A DNA stretch of 64,000 nt from Xanthobacteraceae bacterium. GTDB taxonomy: Bacteria > Pseudomonadota > Alphaproteobacteria > Rhizobiales > Xanthobacteraceae. The stretch covers positions 1 through 64,000 of the forward strand of contig JALHRD010000004.1 of NCBI GenBank assembly GCA_022841625.1, given 5' to 3'. The notes below the pieces were generated by a model. The model ran no database searches. It was not told the origin of the DNA and worked only from the letters and a program-made list of their open reading frames with translations. How positions within the stretch are numbered: position 1 is the first letter of the stretch; each line of letters opens with the position of its first letter. Positions 51,094 through 60,095 of the stretch are shown here, in pieces. The translations under genes and the position numbers were made by a program.

Positions 51094-51818
51094 CGTGCCT
51101 CCGATAGCGACGCGAGCAGCCGGCCGTGGCCGCGGATGACGTCATTGATGCCGAGCGTGTGAAAGGCGGCGAAGAAATTTGCGTGAGTATAGCAAACGAC
51201 CGGCAATGCGCGTTCGCGCTCGATGGCGTCGACTACCTGCGCCGCCTGCCATTGCGGGCAGGGCAGATAGAGCGCGTCACACCGACCGGCGCGATCGAGC
51301 ACGCTCCCGGCAAAGGCATGGATGTCGGTCGGCGGTAGGTTCTGCATGTCCTTGAAAGGGAGATCCTTGCCTTCGGCATGGACGATTTCAAAACCATGCG
51401 CGGTAAGATAGGCCGACAACGCCGCATTGTGCCATTCGGGATAGGGCGACGCGATTGCGATACGGTGGGCGCCGACGCGCCGCAACGCCGCGATGCCGGA
51501 GCGCACGCCGGTGGTCGCCGGGACTTTGGCGACTGTCGCGATGTCGTTTATGATCAAGTCCTCGTATCCCTTGCCGCGCGCCACCACCAAGGGGCCGCCG
51601 CCGTGGACGATGTAATCGACGCCACGTGCGCCAAGATAGGCCGCCGCTTCCTTGACCTGCCCAAGTGCGCGGTCGAAATGCTCCTGCGTCCAGTTGTCGA
51701 TGTTGCAGGTCACGCCGACGAGTCCGACGCCTTGCGGCGCAAAGCGATAAAAGTCGAACGGAACCAGTTCGAGCACCGACGGCGAAATATAACCAATCCG
51801 CTTACGCGCGCCGAACAT
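51090..51818 (-). CDS. Asp/Glu racemase superfamily, arylmalonate-decarboxylase-like (single cysteine)
   Basis: A 242-residue protein of the maleate isomerase/arylmalonate decarboxylase superfamily. The first lobe site is VHGGGPLVV (G73-G75) where racemases have Cys, and the second lobe has C187 in YLPCPQWQAAQ. Arylmalonate decarboxylase has glycine at 74 and cysteine at 188, so the pattern and numbering match a decarboxylase rather than a two-cysteine isomerase. TTGVRSGIAALRRVGAHRIA and ASPYPEWHNAALSAYLTAHG are further family segments. It begins 3 bp after hydantoinase B. Substrate, perhaps a substituted malonate, is unproven. Confidence 0.83.
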   Translation of the reverse strand: MFGARKRIGYISPSVLELVPFDFYRFAPQGVGLVGVTCNIDNWTQEHFDRALGQVKEAAAYLGARGVDYIVHGGGPLVVARGKGYEDLIINDIATVAKVPATTGVRSGIAALRRVGAHRIAIASPYPEWHNAALSAYLTAHGFEIVHAEGKDLPFKDMQNLPPTDIHAFAGSVLDRAGRCDALYLPCPQWQAAQVVDAIERERALPVVCYTHANFFAAFHTLGINDVIRGHGRLLASLSEAR

Positions 51819-51821
51819 GGT

Positions 51822-54020
51822 TTAATCCTTGGCACAGTTACGGCGGGTCTCACGCACTTCGAACAGTGTCGCGCATGATGGGCAGGATGTTTCCTGAAGC
51901 GTGAAATTCGGTCCGTCGCCACGGTGTCGCAGTGCCATCCATGGACTGGCGACCGCCAGCGGCCGTTCGGTCACTGCGACCCGTCCGTTGGGGCCGCTCA
52001 GCGCTTCTCCGCAACGGCGGCAATGCAAAATACCGTCGGCCGCAAGATTGAGATTTTCGGCCGCGCGCCACGGCGCTGCACTTTTCCCGTTCGCGTTGGT
52101 ATCGGCGGCCGGATATTCGCAGCGGTCATCGCTGCGCCATCGCGCGGTCGGTCGTTGCTTGCGCGCGCCGCGGGTTTGATCGCGCAGGGCGGTTGTCGCG
52201 GCGTCATCGACTGACCCGTCGGCCTTGAGTGCGACGCTGTAATTGTCGCGCGCACGTTCGCGGCTAACCCAGCCATGGGTGACATCATGCGCGACCCGCG
52301 CCGGCTCGCGGTCCAGTGGATCGCCGAAGCCGCCACCTCCGGGCGCGAAAAACGCTAAGACATCGCCGCGCTTGAGCACGTCGCTGGCCTTGGAGGGCAG
52401 GTGCTCGACCGTGCCGCCGAACTCGGCATCCGTGCGCGGGACACGTCCCTGTTCCAATTCCTTCCAAATGTCGGTGCCGCGCAGCAGGCGCACTTGCGAT
52501 CCGGCGCCGGGATAGCCGCCGTCGATGCCATGGGCATTCGATTGCTCGGTGCCGGCGGTGTTGGTCGATTTGAGCACCATCTCGGGTACGCCAATCGGCG
52601 TCAGGGCCACCGTGGCCGTCAGTCCGCCGCGCCAGCGTCCGGCACCGCCGGAATCGGGGAGCTGTTTGCGGTAGAGATAAAGCAGCGGCAGTTTCCACTC
52701 CTGGCTCTCGACATTGGCCATGCTGGCGGAAAACGACGTGGTCTGTCCGGAATGGCTAAAGCCATCGGCGAACGAACGCGCCGCGGCGCCGCCGCCACGG
52801 TGGTCGGAGAGCAACGCGCCGACGCGCTTGCCGTCGGCGGTGGTGCCGAACAGGTTGTTGCAATTGGCCGACACGCTCCACGATGAGCAGACGCGGTCGC
52901 GGAAATCGGCGGAGGCATCGAGCATCTTGGCGACTGCCTGCGAGGCTGCGACCGTCACCAGCCAGCGGAAGCCGATGGTGCAGATGCTGACCGGCGCCGG
53001 AAAGCTCGCATTCACCACCGTACCGGCCGGCGCCGTCACCTTCAGGCAGCGTTTGACGCCGTCGTTCCAGTCGATGTCGCCCTGACAGATGAAAGTGTAG
53101 ATCGGCACCGCCGCGCCGGCGACGGTGGCGTGATAGGTGCAGTTCACCGCGGCGTCGACTTGTGGCGACGAGCCGGTAAAATCGAAATGCAGCGTATCGC
53201 CTTCGCGCTTGAGGGTGACGACCACGCGATGCAGCCGCTCGGAACCGACGCGGTCGCCATCCATCCAGGCCTCGCCGGTCCAGGAGCCATGCGGCAGCCG
53301 GCGGATGCAATCGCGCAAACGACGCTCGGTGAGGTCGAGCGATTGCCGCATCACCGCGCGCACCATCGGCGCGCCACGTTCGTCGAGCAGCGGGATCAGC
53401 CGCTTCTTTGCGGCGTTGATGGCTCCGATCTGCGCCCGCAGATCGAGCGCCACCATATCCGGCAGGCGGGAATTGGTGACGAAGGTGTGCTCAAGCTCGG
53501 GCAACAATTCGCCTTCGTCAACCAGTTTGAAAAAGTAGCGTGGCGGATCCTGATAAAGATTGCGCGCATTGATGCAGAAGCTGCCCTCGTCGATTCCACC
53601 GACGTCGGGATGATGCAGCACATTACCGACCCACATCATAATATCGCCGCCATAAAACAACGGGCTCGCCAGCACCACGTCGTTCTGGTGCAACGCGCCA
53701 AGGAACGGGTCGTTGGTCAGGAAAATATCGCCATCGCGAATCGAGCCGGCGCCGCGCATGATCGAGCGCAGCGCATCGCCGATGGTGCCGACATGGACCA
53801 GCGAGCCAATGCCGGCGGTGGTGACCTGGCCGTCCTCGGAGAATAATCCGACATTGAAATCATTACCCTCGACTACGATCGGTGAGGACGAGATCGTCCG
53901 GATCGCGATCGATTGTTCGTCGTTGATTTGCCACAGCCGATGCTTGATCACCTCAAAGGTGATCGGATCGACCTCGAGCGGCGGTTGGGCGCTCGTTGTC
54001 ACGGCTCGCCGCGCTTCCAT
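51822..54020 (-). CDS. Hydantoinase B/oxoprolinase family protein with C-terminal zinc-ribbon extension
   Basis: A 732-residue protein. The HyuB core (about 1-580) starts VDPITFEVIKHRLWQINDE and has FLTNDPFLGALHQNDVVL, HHPDVGGIDEGSF and FAPGGGGFGDPLDREP near its end. Ordinary HyuB subunits stop soon after that last motif. Here a further 130 residues end in HCRRCGEALSG (C667, C670) and TSCPSCATLFEV (C713, C716), a zinc-ribbon-like pair resembling the gamma subunit of acetone carboxylase. It works with hydantoinase A at 55049, with a Bug-like gene between them overlapping by 22 bp. Confidence 0.88.
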   Translation of the reverse strand: MEARRAVTTSAQPPLEVDPITFEVIKHRLWQINDEQSIAIRTISSSPIVVEGNDFNVGLFSEDGQVTTAGIGSLVHVGTIGDALRSIMRGAGSIRDGDIFLTNDPFLGALHQNDVVLASPLFYGGDIMMWVGNVLHHPDVGGIDEGSFCINARNLYQDPPRYFFKLVDEGELLPELEHTFVTNSRLPDMVALDLRAQIGAINAAKKRLIPLLDERGAPMVRAVMRQSLDLTERRLRDCIRRLPHGSWTGEAWMDGDRVGSERLHRVVVTLKREGDTLHFDFTGSSPQVDAAVNCTYHATVAGAAVPIYTFICQGDIDWNDGVKRCLKVTAPAGTVVNASFPAPVSICTIGFRWLVTVAASQAVAKMLDASADFRDRVCSSWSVSANCNNLFGTTADGKRVGALLSDHRGGGAAARSFADGFSHSGQTTSFSASMANVESQEWKLPLLYLYRKQLPDSGGAGRWRGGLTATVALTPIGVPEMVLKSTNTAGTEQSNAHGIDGGYPGAGSQVRLLRGTDIWKELEQGRVPRTDAEFGGTVEHLPSKASDVLKRGDVLAFFAPGGGGFGDPLDREPARVAHDVTHGWVSRERARDNYSVALKADGSVDDAATTALRDQTRGARKQRPTARWRSDDRCEYPAADTNANGKSAAPWRAAENLNLAADGILHCRRCGEALSGPNGRVAVTERPLAVASPWMALRHRGDGPNFTLQETSCPSCATLFEVRETRRNCAKD

Positions 54021-55036
54021 TTGAGAATTTGCGCGGTCCGATCCAGCACCGCCTGCGGCGTCTTGGTGACCTGCCGCACCAAGCCATCGAGCGTTTCCCC
54101 GGTCTGGACGCGGATGACCATGCCGGTCTTGCGGGTCTCGTTGAGAAAGTCGGGGTCCTTCATGACCGCGGCATAGGCGGTCCGCAGGGCGGCAACGCGG
54201 TCCTTCGGCACGCCGGGGGCGACCCAGTGGCCATAGCCGAGCGCGGTCGGCAGGCTCACGACCCTGATGACGGCCTTGCGTTCCGCGTCGTCGATCAGGT
54301 TGAGGAGCAGAGGAACGGCCGGCAGGTCGGGCTCGCTCTCAAGGCCGACCTGCACCAGGATGTTGATCTTCTTCTCCGTAATCCAGTTCATATTGGCGGT
54401 CTGTACGCTGGCCCAGCTATTGCCGCCGCGGCCCATCACTTCGCCGCGTTCCATAGCAAGGTGGATCTGCGACGAACCCGCATAGCCGGTGATCGGTCGA
54501 AAGCGTGTGCCGATCATCTCATTGACCAGATTCGGGAAGATCACCGAATCCGAGGCGACGCCGACCGCACCCAGCGGTACGTCTTGGCGCTTGGCATCGT
54601 CGAGCGTTTTGATGTTGCTGGTGTGCCAAGTGTAAAGCAGGCCATTCGAGTTCGTCATGCTGCCAAGCCACTGCATGCCGGCGGCTTCGAACTTTGCGCC
54701 AGCGCCGCCGAGCAATTGGTACATTGGAGCGTTCTGGTTGACCGCGGCAATCACCGTGCCGTCTTGCGGCGAACCGGCATAGACGAAATTGGCGGCGCGC
54801 ACGCTCGCCGCGCCTTCCATATTCTGCACCACCACGGTCGGATTGCCGGGCAGATGCTTGCCGAGATAGCGGCCGAGGCTGCGCGCATAGAGATCGTAGC
54901 CGCCGCCGACACCGAAGCCGACCACGATCTGGATGGTCTTGCCTTTGTAGAAATCGGTAACGCTTTGCGCCGATGCGGCTTGTGAGCAGACGGCAAGATA
55001 GGCCGCGGTCAGTATTGTCTTGAGTACGGAACTCAT
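53999..55036 (-). CDS. Bug-like periplasmic substrate-binding protein (paralogue 8)
   Basis: A 345-residue exported protein, signal peptide ending AASAQ, mature start SVTDFYKGKTIQIVVGFG, then GGGYDLYARSLGRYLGKHLP and NMEGAASVRAANFVYAGSP. The HIPG motif is HLPG. The ATG at 55036 has GGGAG eight bases upstream; a GTG at 55045 is the alternative. It is wedged between the hydantoinase A and B genes, 12 bp after A and overlapping B by 22 bp, an unusual break in an otherwise A-B enzyme pair. Confidence 0.84.
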   Translation of the reverse strand: MSSVLKTILTAAYLAVCSQAASAQSVTDFYKGKTIQIVVGFGVGGGYDLYARSLGRYLGKHLPGNPTVVVQNMEGAASVRAANFVYAGSPQDGTVIAAVNQNAPMYQLLGGAGAKFEAAGMQWLGSMTNSNGLLYTWHTSNIKTLDDAKRQDVPLGAVGVASDSVIFPNLVNEMIGTRFRPITGYAGSSQIHLAMERGEVMGRGGNSWASVQTANMNWITEKKINILVQVGLESEPDLPAVPLLLNLIDDAERKAVIRVVSLPTALGYGHWVAPGVPKDRVAALRTAYAAVMKDPDFLNETRKTGMVIRVQTGETLDGLVRQVTKTPQAVLDRTAQILKWKRGEP

Positions 55037-55048
55037 TGTTGCCACTCC

Positions 55049-57151
55049 CTACTGGCCCGGCTCAATCGCAAGATTGCCGTAGACGTCAAGCGTAGCGCGG
55101 GCGCCCGGCGGCAACCAGACGGTAGTGCTCTCGCGTTCGACTATGGCGGGGCCGTGAAACGGCCGTTCGGGCATGAGCGCGTCATAGGCATAGACGGCGG
55201 TGTCGATCCAACCCGATTTGCGCATATAGACCTTGCGCTGGCGTGGCGGCGCGGCCACCGGGCGCTTGCCTTCGAACAGCGCCGAGAAGCGCGGCTTCGC
55301 GGTCTCTGCCACAGCCTCGGCGCGGAAACTGATAATTTCGAGTGGCGTTTCCCGGCGGAAGGTGCCCGCACCATAGCGCTGCTGGTAGAGCGTTTCGAAC
55401 GCGGTTCGCATCGCGACAAGATCGGCGGCGGCAATTCGTCCTGACGGCCACGCCAGCGGAATCTCGTTCATTTGCCCGACATAGCGCATTTCGAAGCCAT
55501 AGCGCATGGTCACAACGCCGGGATCGATCCCACTGGCGCGCATATCGGCTTGCGCGCGTTCGCTAAGCTCGGCGAACACGGCATTGGCGGTGGCGACAGC
55601 CGTCGGTCCTTCCAGCAGCGCCGGCGCCGAGCGGACGTGACGATAGGCAATGTCGGAGAGCGCCACGCCGAGGGCTGAGAACACCGGCGCGGCATAAGGC
55701 ACGATCACGCGCCGGATGCCGAGCTGAGCGGCGAAATCCACGCAATGCGCGCCGCCGGCGCCGCCATAGGACAGCAAGCAGAACTCGCGCGGGTCGTGGC
55801 CGCTCTCGACCGTCACCTTGCGGATCAGGTCGGCCATTTTCGCGGTAACGACTTCGTAAATGCCGGCGGCAGCGTTAAGCGGATCGAGGCCAAGCAGTGC
55901 CGCGATGCGCGTTGCGATGGCGTCGTGCGCCTTTTGCGGGTCGAGCCGGTAGCGCCCGCCAAAAAAGGTCGTGGGGTCGATAATACCGAGCACCACCAGC
56001 GCGTCGGCGACGGTCGGTTCGGCGCCGCCGCGGCCGTAGCAGGCAGGACCCGGCTCGGCGCCCGCGCTTTGCGGGCCGACCTGCAAACGATAGCCGTCGC
56101 TCCATGCGATCGAACCGCCGCCGGCGCCGATGGTGACGACCTTGACGGTCGGCACATGCACCGGCAGTCCTTGATCGAGGAACGGTGACGCCTCTTCCTC
56201 GAACACGCCATCGACAATCAGGCCGACGTCAAAGCTGGTGCCGCCCATGTCGGCGGTGATGATCTTGCCATAGCCAAGCGCTGCGCCGATGTGGCGCGCC
56301 GCCACCAGCCCGCCGATCGGACCGGAATTCACCACCGCCACCGCCTGATGCGCCACCGCCTCGGGCAGCATCACGCTGCCGGAGGATTTCATGACCTGAA
56401 CTGGGCGCGTCAATCCGCGCTTTGCAAGTTCGCTCTGTAAGCTGCCGATATAGCGCTCAGTCACCGGACCGATGAAGGCATTGACGACAGTCGTCACCGT
56501 GCGTTCGAACTCGCCCATGCGGGGCGCGATTTCGCAAGACAGGCTGATCGGAAGCTTGGGCGCGACCGCGGCGGCAATTTCGCGCATGCGGCGTTCATGG
56601 ATCGGATTGCGAAACGACCACAGCAGACACACCGCCAGGCTCTCTGCGCCGGCGGCAACAAGGTCCATGATCGCCGCGCGCGCTTCGATCTCGTTGAGCG
56701 CCACCAGCACCGTCCCCTCGGCGACGACGCGTTCGGTAACGCCGCGCACCATGGTCTTGGGCACCAATGGTGGCGGCGGTTCGGTGTGCAGGAAATCCAT
56801 TGCCTTGGACTGCGGCAGGCCGCCGGCGCGCCCGACCGGGCCGCGCGCGATGATCAGCGTGTCTTCAAAGCCCGCCGTGGCGATGAGCCCGACGCGGGCG
56901 CCGCGGCGTTGGATCAGGGCATTGGTCGAGACCGTGGTGCCATGCGCAAAGCGTTCGGTTTGCGCCAGCAGCGTTTCGACATCGATGCCGGCCGACTGTG
57001 CCAAGGCTGCGAGCGCATTCAATATGCCTTGCTCGGGCGCCGCCGGTGTCGAGAACGCCTTGTCAAAGCGCAGGCGGCCTTGGCTGTCGATCTCGACCAG
57101 GTCGGTGAAAGTGCCGCCGGTATCGACGCCGAGGGTGCGGCGCACCTGCAT
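55049..57151 (-). CDS. Hydantoinase A/oxoprolinase family ATPase subunit
   Basis: A 700-residue ASKHA-fold subunit. RRTLGVDTGGTFTDLVEID (N-terminal phosphate motif), RFAHGTTVSTNALIQRRGA, ITADMGGTSFDVGLIVDG and IGAGGGSIAWSDGYRLQVGP are the HyuA/oxoprolinase/acetone-carboxylase motifs. It would activate a carbonyl, amide or bicarbonate with ATP and act with the HyuB-like protein at 51822. Its ATG overlaps the SDR stop by one base (TGATG). Hydantoin, 5-oxoproline or ketone carboxylation are all possible roles. Confidence 0.92.
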   Translation of the reverse strand: MQVRRTLGVDTGGTFTDLVEIDSQGRLRFDKAFSTPAAPEQGILNALAALAQSAGIDVETLLAQTERFAHGTTVSTNALIQRRGARVGLIATAGFEDTLIIARGPVGRAGGLPQSKAMDFLHTEPPPPLVPKTMVRGVTERVVAEGTVLVALNEIEARAAIMDLVAAGAESLAVCLLWSFRNPIHERRMREIAAAVAPKLPISLSCEIAPRMGEFERTVTTVVNAFIGPVTERYIGSLQSELAKRGLTRPVQVMKSSGSVMLPEAVAHQAVAVVNSGPIGGLVAARHIGAALGYGKIITADMGGTSFDVGLIVDGVFEEEASPFLDQGLPVHVPTVKVVTIGAGGGSIAWSDGYRLQVGPQSAGAEPGPACYGRGGAEPTVADALVVLGIIDPTTFFGGRYRLDPQKAHDAIATRIAALLGLDPLNAAAGIYEVVTAKMADLIRKVTVESGHDPREFCLLSYGGAGGAHCVDFAAQLGIRRVIVPYAAPVFSALGVALSDIAYRHVRSAPALLEGPTAVATANAVFAELSERAQADMRASGIDPGVVTMRYGFEMRYVGQMNEIPLAWPSGRIAAADLVAMRTAFETLYQQRYGAGTFRRETPLEIISFRAEAVAETAKPRFSALFEGKRPVAAPPRQRKVYMRKSGWIDTAVYAYDALMPERPFHGPAIVERESTTVWLPPGARATLDVYGNLAIEPGQ

Positions 57152-57927
57152 CAGCTGCCCGCCGTCGGATCGGTCTGCGAACGCGTTCCCCAGGTCGCGA
57201 GCGTGCCGCCGTCGACCCGCAGATCAATGCCGGTGATGAACGACGCTTGGTCGGAGACCAGGAACAGCACCGCATTGGCATGGTCCTGCGGCTGGCCAAG
57301 CCGGCCGAGCGGGATTTCGTCGAACGAGCGCGCGGCCGCCGACTCAACCGCGCCGACCGACGCGCCGGTTTTGGTTGGCGACACCGAATTGACGCGAATT
57401 TTGTGCGGCGCGCATTCGACCGCAAGCGCGCGTGTGAAGTTGAGGATGCCGCCTTTGGCCGTGGCATAAGCAATGGCGTTCTTGCGGCCGCGATGGCCGG
57501 TGGTCGACGCGATATTGACAATCGCGCCAGGCTTTCTGGCGTCGATCAAGCGCTTGACCACCGCGCGGCTGCACAGGAACGCGCCTTCCTGGATCGTGCG
57601 GGTCACCAGCCGCCATTGCTCGACCGAGATGGTGAGCAGGCCGCGCGGCACCGTCACGCCGGCATTGTTCACCAGAATATCGATCGGGCCGCGTTTCTTG
57701 CTCGCATCGTCGACCGCCTTCTCGACCTGATCGGGATCGGTGATGTCGAACGGCAGGGCCATGGCTCTTTCGCCGGCGAATTTTGCGGCGCTTAGCGCAA
57801 GCTCGGGCTTGAGGTCGTTGCACCATACCGTAGCGCCCGCTTGCGCCAGCGTCGCGGCGATGGCGCGTCCGATATTGGGGCCGGCGCCGGTGACCAGCGC
57901 GACGCGCCCGGAGAGATCATACGTCAT
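57151..57927 (-). CDS. Short-chain dehydrogenase/reductase
   Basis: A 258-residue classical SDR. VALVTGAGPNIGRAIAATLA is the nucleotide-binding motif, DILVNNAGVTVPRG the NNAG motif, and IASTTGHRGRKNAIAYATAK provides Ser, Tyr and Lys of the catalytic set. GIDLRVDGGTLATWG closes the fold. The ATG at 57927 begins just before the Rossmann strand; the longer reading is another frame of the neighbouring gene's end. It lies 28 bp after the NMT1-type gene. It probably oxidises an alcohol or reduces a ketone on the same pathway. Confidence 0.93.
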   Translation of the reverse strand: MTYDLSGRVALVTGAGPNIGRAIAATLAQAGATVWCNDLKPELALSAAKFAGERAMALPFDITDPDQVEKAVDDASKKRGPIDILVNNAGVTVPRGLLTISVEQWRLVTRTIQEGAFLCSRAVVKRLIDARKPGAIVNIASTTGHRGRKNAIAYATAKGGILNFTRALAVECAPHKIRVNSVSPTKTGASVGAVESAAARSFDEIPLGRLGQPQDHANAVLFLVSDQASFITGIDLRVDGGTLATWGTRSQTDPTAGS

Positions 57928-57955
57928 CGTCTTGGGGTTCCTTGAGTCGGGGAAC

Positions 57956-58978
57956 TTATTTCTTGTAGGGACCGAGTTGCTTGAGCGCCGCTTCGACGAA
58001 TGAATGATCGACCAATTGCTCGACATTCACCGTTCCGGTGATCAGTTTCTGCTCGCGATAAAATGCGAGATCCTCGGCGAGGCTCTTGATGTTGACGTAA
58101 CCGTCCGGATTCATGCCGGTGGGCGTGATGGCCTTGTAGATCTCCGGATCCTTTATTGAGGTCGAAGCCGCCAGAATGGCGATCACCTGGTCGGCATTCG
58201 GCCCGGCCATGCGGCCATCTTGCAGCGCGCCGTTATAGAAACGCACGCCGCGGATATAGGCGCGCATGAAGCGGTTGGCCTGGTCGGTCCGCTTGGCGAA
58301 TTTCTCCGAATAGATCAGCACCGCGATTTGGTGGTTCGGGATGATCTCGTCGTCGCGCTTGAGCAGCACGGCGAATTTGTTGCGCACCGCAATCGTCGCT
58401 GACGGCTCGACCGATGCCGAAGCGTCGACCGCCTTATTGCCAAGCGCCGCCACATGCTCGGGCAGCGGCATATTGATCGTGGTCACGTCGGAATAACGCA
58501 GCCCCGCCGATTTGAGCAGCACGTTCAATGTCGCGGTGTTGCTGACGCCGGGCGCGTTCATCGCAAAGCGGAAGCCCTTGAGATCGGCCAGTGTCTTGTA
58601 GCGCCCGCTCTCCATGTGATCGGCACGAATCAGGATTTTGGTCGCGCCATAGCCCGGCGGCGACGAGGCCTTGTCGGCGACGATTTTGATGTTGATGCCT
58701 TGCACGGTCGCGTTGTAGAGGCCGGCGGATGCCGAGCCCGCGCCGACGTCGAGGGTTCCGGTGCCGAGCAGCGGCACCATATCGGCGGCCGAGCGGAAAT
58801 TGGTGACCTTCACCGTCAGCCCTTCGTCGCGGAAGTAACCGAGATGATCGGCGATATAGATCGGTGCGTCGCTGGTGGTGGCGGCGGCGCCGACGGTGAT
58901 GGTGTCTTGCGCGTTCGCGGCGACCAGACCGAGGCATGAGACTGCGATGGCCGCGATCCAGCGCGATAGACGCTTCAT
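57956..58978 (-). CDS. NMT1/SsuA-type ABC substrate-binding protein
   Basis: A 340-residue periplasmic protein with a signal peptide ending AANAQ. TVGAAATTSDAPIYIADHLG, YFRDEGLTVKVTNF and GTLDVGAGSASAGLYNA are NMT1/SsuA/TauA-type features used for sulfonates, thiamine precursors or aromatic acids. The ATG at 58978 follows GGGAGGAACCC, and an upstream in-frame extension is a frame of the dioxygenase gene. No matching permease or ATPase is adjacent. It lies between the ring-cleavage dioxygenase and SDR genes. Confidence 0.88.
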   Translation of the reverse strand: MKRLSRWIAAIAVSCLGLVAANAQDTITVGAAATTSDAPIYIADHLGYFRDEGLTVKVTNFRSAADMVPLLGTGTLDVGAGSASAGLYNATVQGINIKIVADKASSPPGYGATKILIRADHMESGRYKTLADLKGFRFAMNAPGVSNTATLNVLLKSAGLRYSDVTTINMPLPEHVAALGNKAVDASASVEPSATIAVRNKFAVLLKRDDEIIPNHQIAVLIYSEKFAKRTDQANRFMRAYIRGVRFYNGALQDGRMAGPNADQVIAILAASTSIKDPEIYKAITPTGMNPDGYVNIKSLAEDLAFYREQKLITGTVNVEQLVDHSFVEAALKQLGPYKK

Positions 58979-59003
58979 GGGTTCCTCCCTTGCATCGCGC
59001 CCA

Positions 59004-60011
59004 TTAGTGACCGTCGCCGGCGAGATAGCGTTCCAGCGTGACCGGGTTCGGGCGCACCGCCGGCTCGTTGAGTTCGACTCCGGCAAACGGCGTCGCTTCC
59101 TGGTACCATTTGCGCTGCGCTGGCAAACCCCACGGATTGACGCGGAACGGATCGGCGGGGTCCCAGCGCACCGGCGCGACTTCGAGATCCATGGCCTGAT
59201 AATGGGTATTGAAGATTTCAACGCGGTGGCCGTCGGGATCGCGCAAATAGACATACAGCGCGTGGCCCGGCCCGTGTCGCCCGGGGCCACGTTCAACGCT
59301 CTTGCCGAAGCCAAGCGCGCCGGCGCAGTCGCAGGCGCGCATGATGTGAAAGCTTTCCGGCGCCGCGAAGGCGGCATGGTGCAGGCGCGGGCCTTTCTCT
59401 TTGAAGAATACGATGTCGTGCGGATTGCCCTTGCGCGCGAGGAACACGCCGGCGAATTCGCCGCTGTTACCCGGCGACAGATATTCGGTGAGCCAGAAGC
59501 CCGCCGACATGTAGAATGCGCAGGCCTTGCCGACATCGGGCACCAGAATTTGATAATGGTCGATCCGCAGCGCCGAGCCGCCCTTGTGGAGGTGGAATTG
59601 GGTGAGCGGCCGCGGCACGACCGTCATTGAGGCGCAGAACTCCAGCGGCACACCGGAAATGTCGGTCACATGCAGCGTCTTGCCCTGATGCGGAACATCG
59701 GCCCAGGCGGTGTTCAGGCCCTGGCGGTCGAAGAATGCCTTCAACGGTTCGAGGTCGCGTTCGCGCAGGACGCGCATGCCGACGCGCTCGCAGCGCGGCG
59801 GTTCTTTGGATCGCTTCAGCACCAGGCTATGATGGCAGGCTTCCTCGATGCCGCGGAGATAGAGCGTGTCGCCGGTTTGTTCGGTGACCATGAGGCCGAC
59901 CACCTCGGTATAGAACAGCCGGCTTGCCTCGAGGTCGGCCACGGTGAGCACGACATGGCTCGTTCGCGTAATGTTGAAGGGCGGGTCGAGGTTCAGTTCA
60001 GGGAGGTTCAT
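59004..60011 (-). CDS. Extradiol ring-cleavage dioxygenase, homoprotocatechuate 2,3-dioxygenase-like
   Basis: A 335-residue VOC-fold protein with two modules. Fe ligands are H152 (RIDHYQILVPD), H211 or H212 (RLHHAAF) and E265 (DPDGHRVEIF). It tracks Brevibacterium homoprotocatechuate 2,3-dioxygenase closely: SHVVLTVADLEASRLFY, TLYLRGIEEACHHSLVL, RKGNPHDIVFF with the acid-base histidine, ERGPGRHG and NPWGLPAQRKWYQE. One difference is Q154 where that enzyme has an active-site asparagine. The ATG at 60011 (MNLPELNLDPPFN) defines the start; a much longer open frame upstream is antisense to the molybdenum hydroxylase. It heads the long minus-strand run. Confidence 0.88.
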   Translation of the reverse strand: MNLPELNLDPPFNITRTSHVVLTVADLEASRLFYTEVVGLMVTEQTGDTLYLRGIEEACHHSLVLKRSKEPPRCERVGMRVLRERDLEPLKAFFDRQGLNTAWADVPHQGKTLHVTDISGVPLEFCASMTVVPRPLTQFHLHKGGSALRIDHYQILVPDVGKACAFYMSAGFWLTEYLSPGNSGEFAGVFLARKGNPHDIVFFKEKGPRLHHAAFAAPESFHIMRACDCAGALGFGKSVERGPGRHGPGHALYVYLRDPDGHRVEIFNTHYQAMDLEVAPVRWDPADPFRVNPWGLPAQRKWYQEATPFAGVELNEPAVRPNPVTLERYLAGDGH

Positions 60012-60095
60012 GGTCGGTCTGACAGTTGTTATGAGGGGACGGCGTGCTAGATAATCGAGTTTTGATGGATCGGGCGCAAGCGACATGAGTACCAT

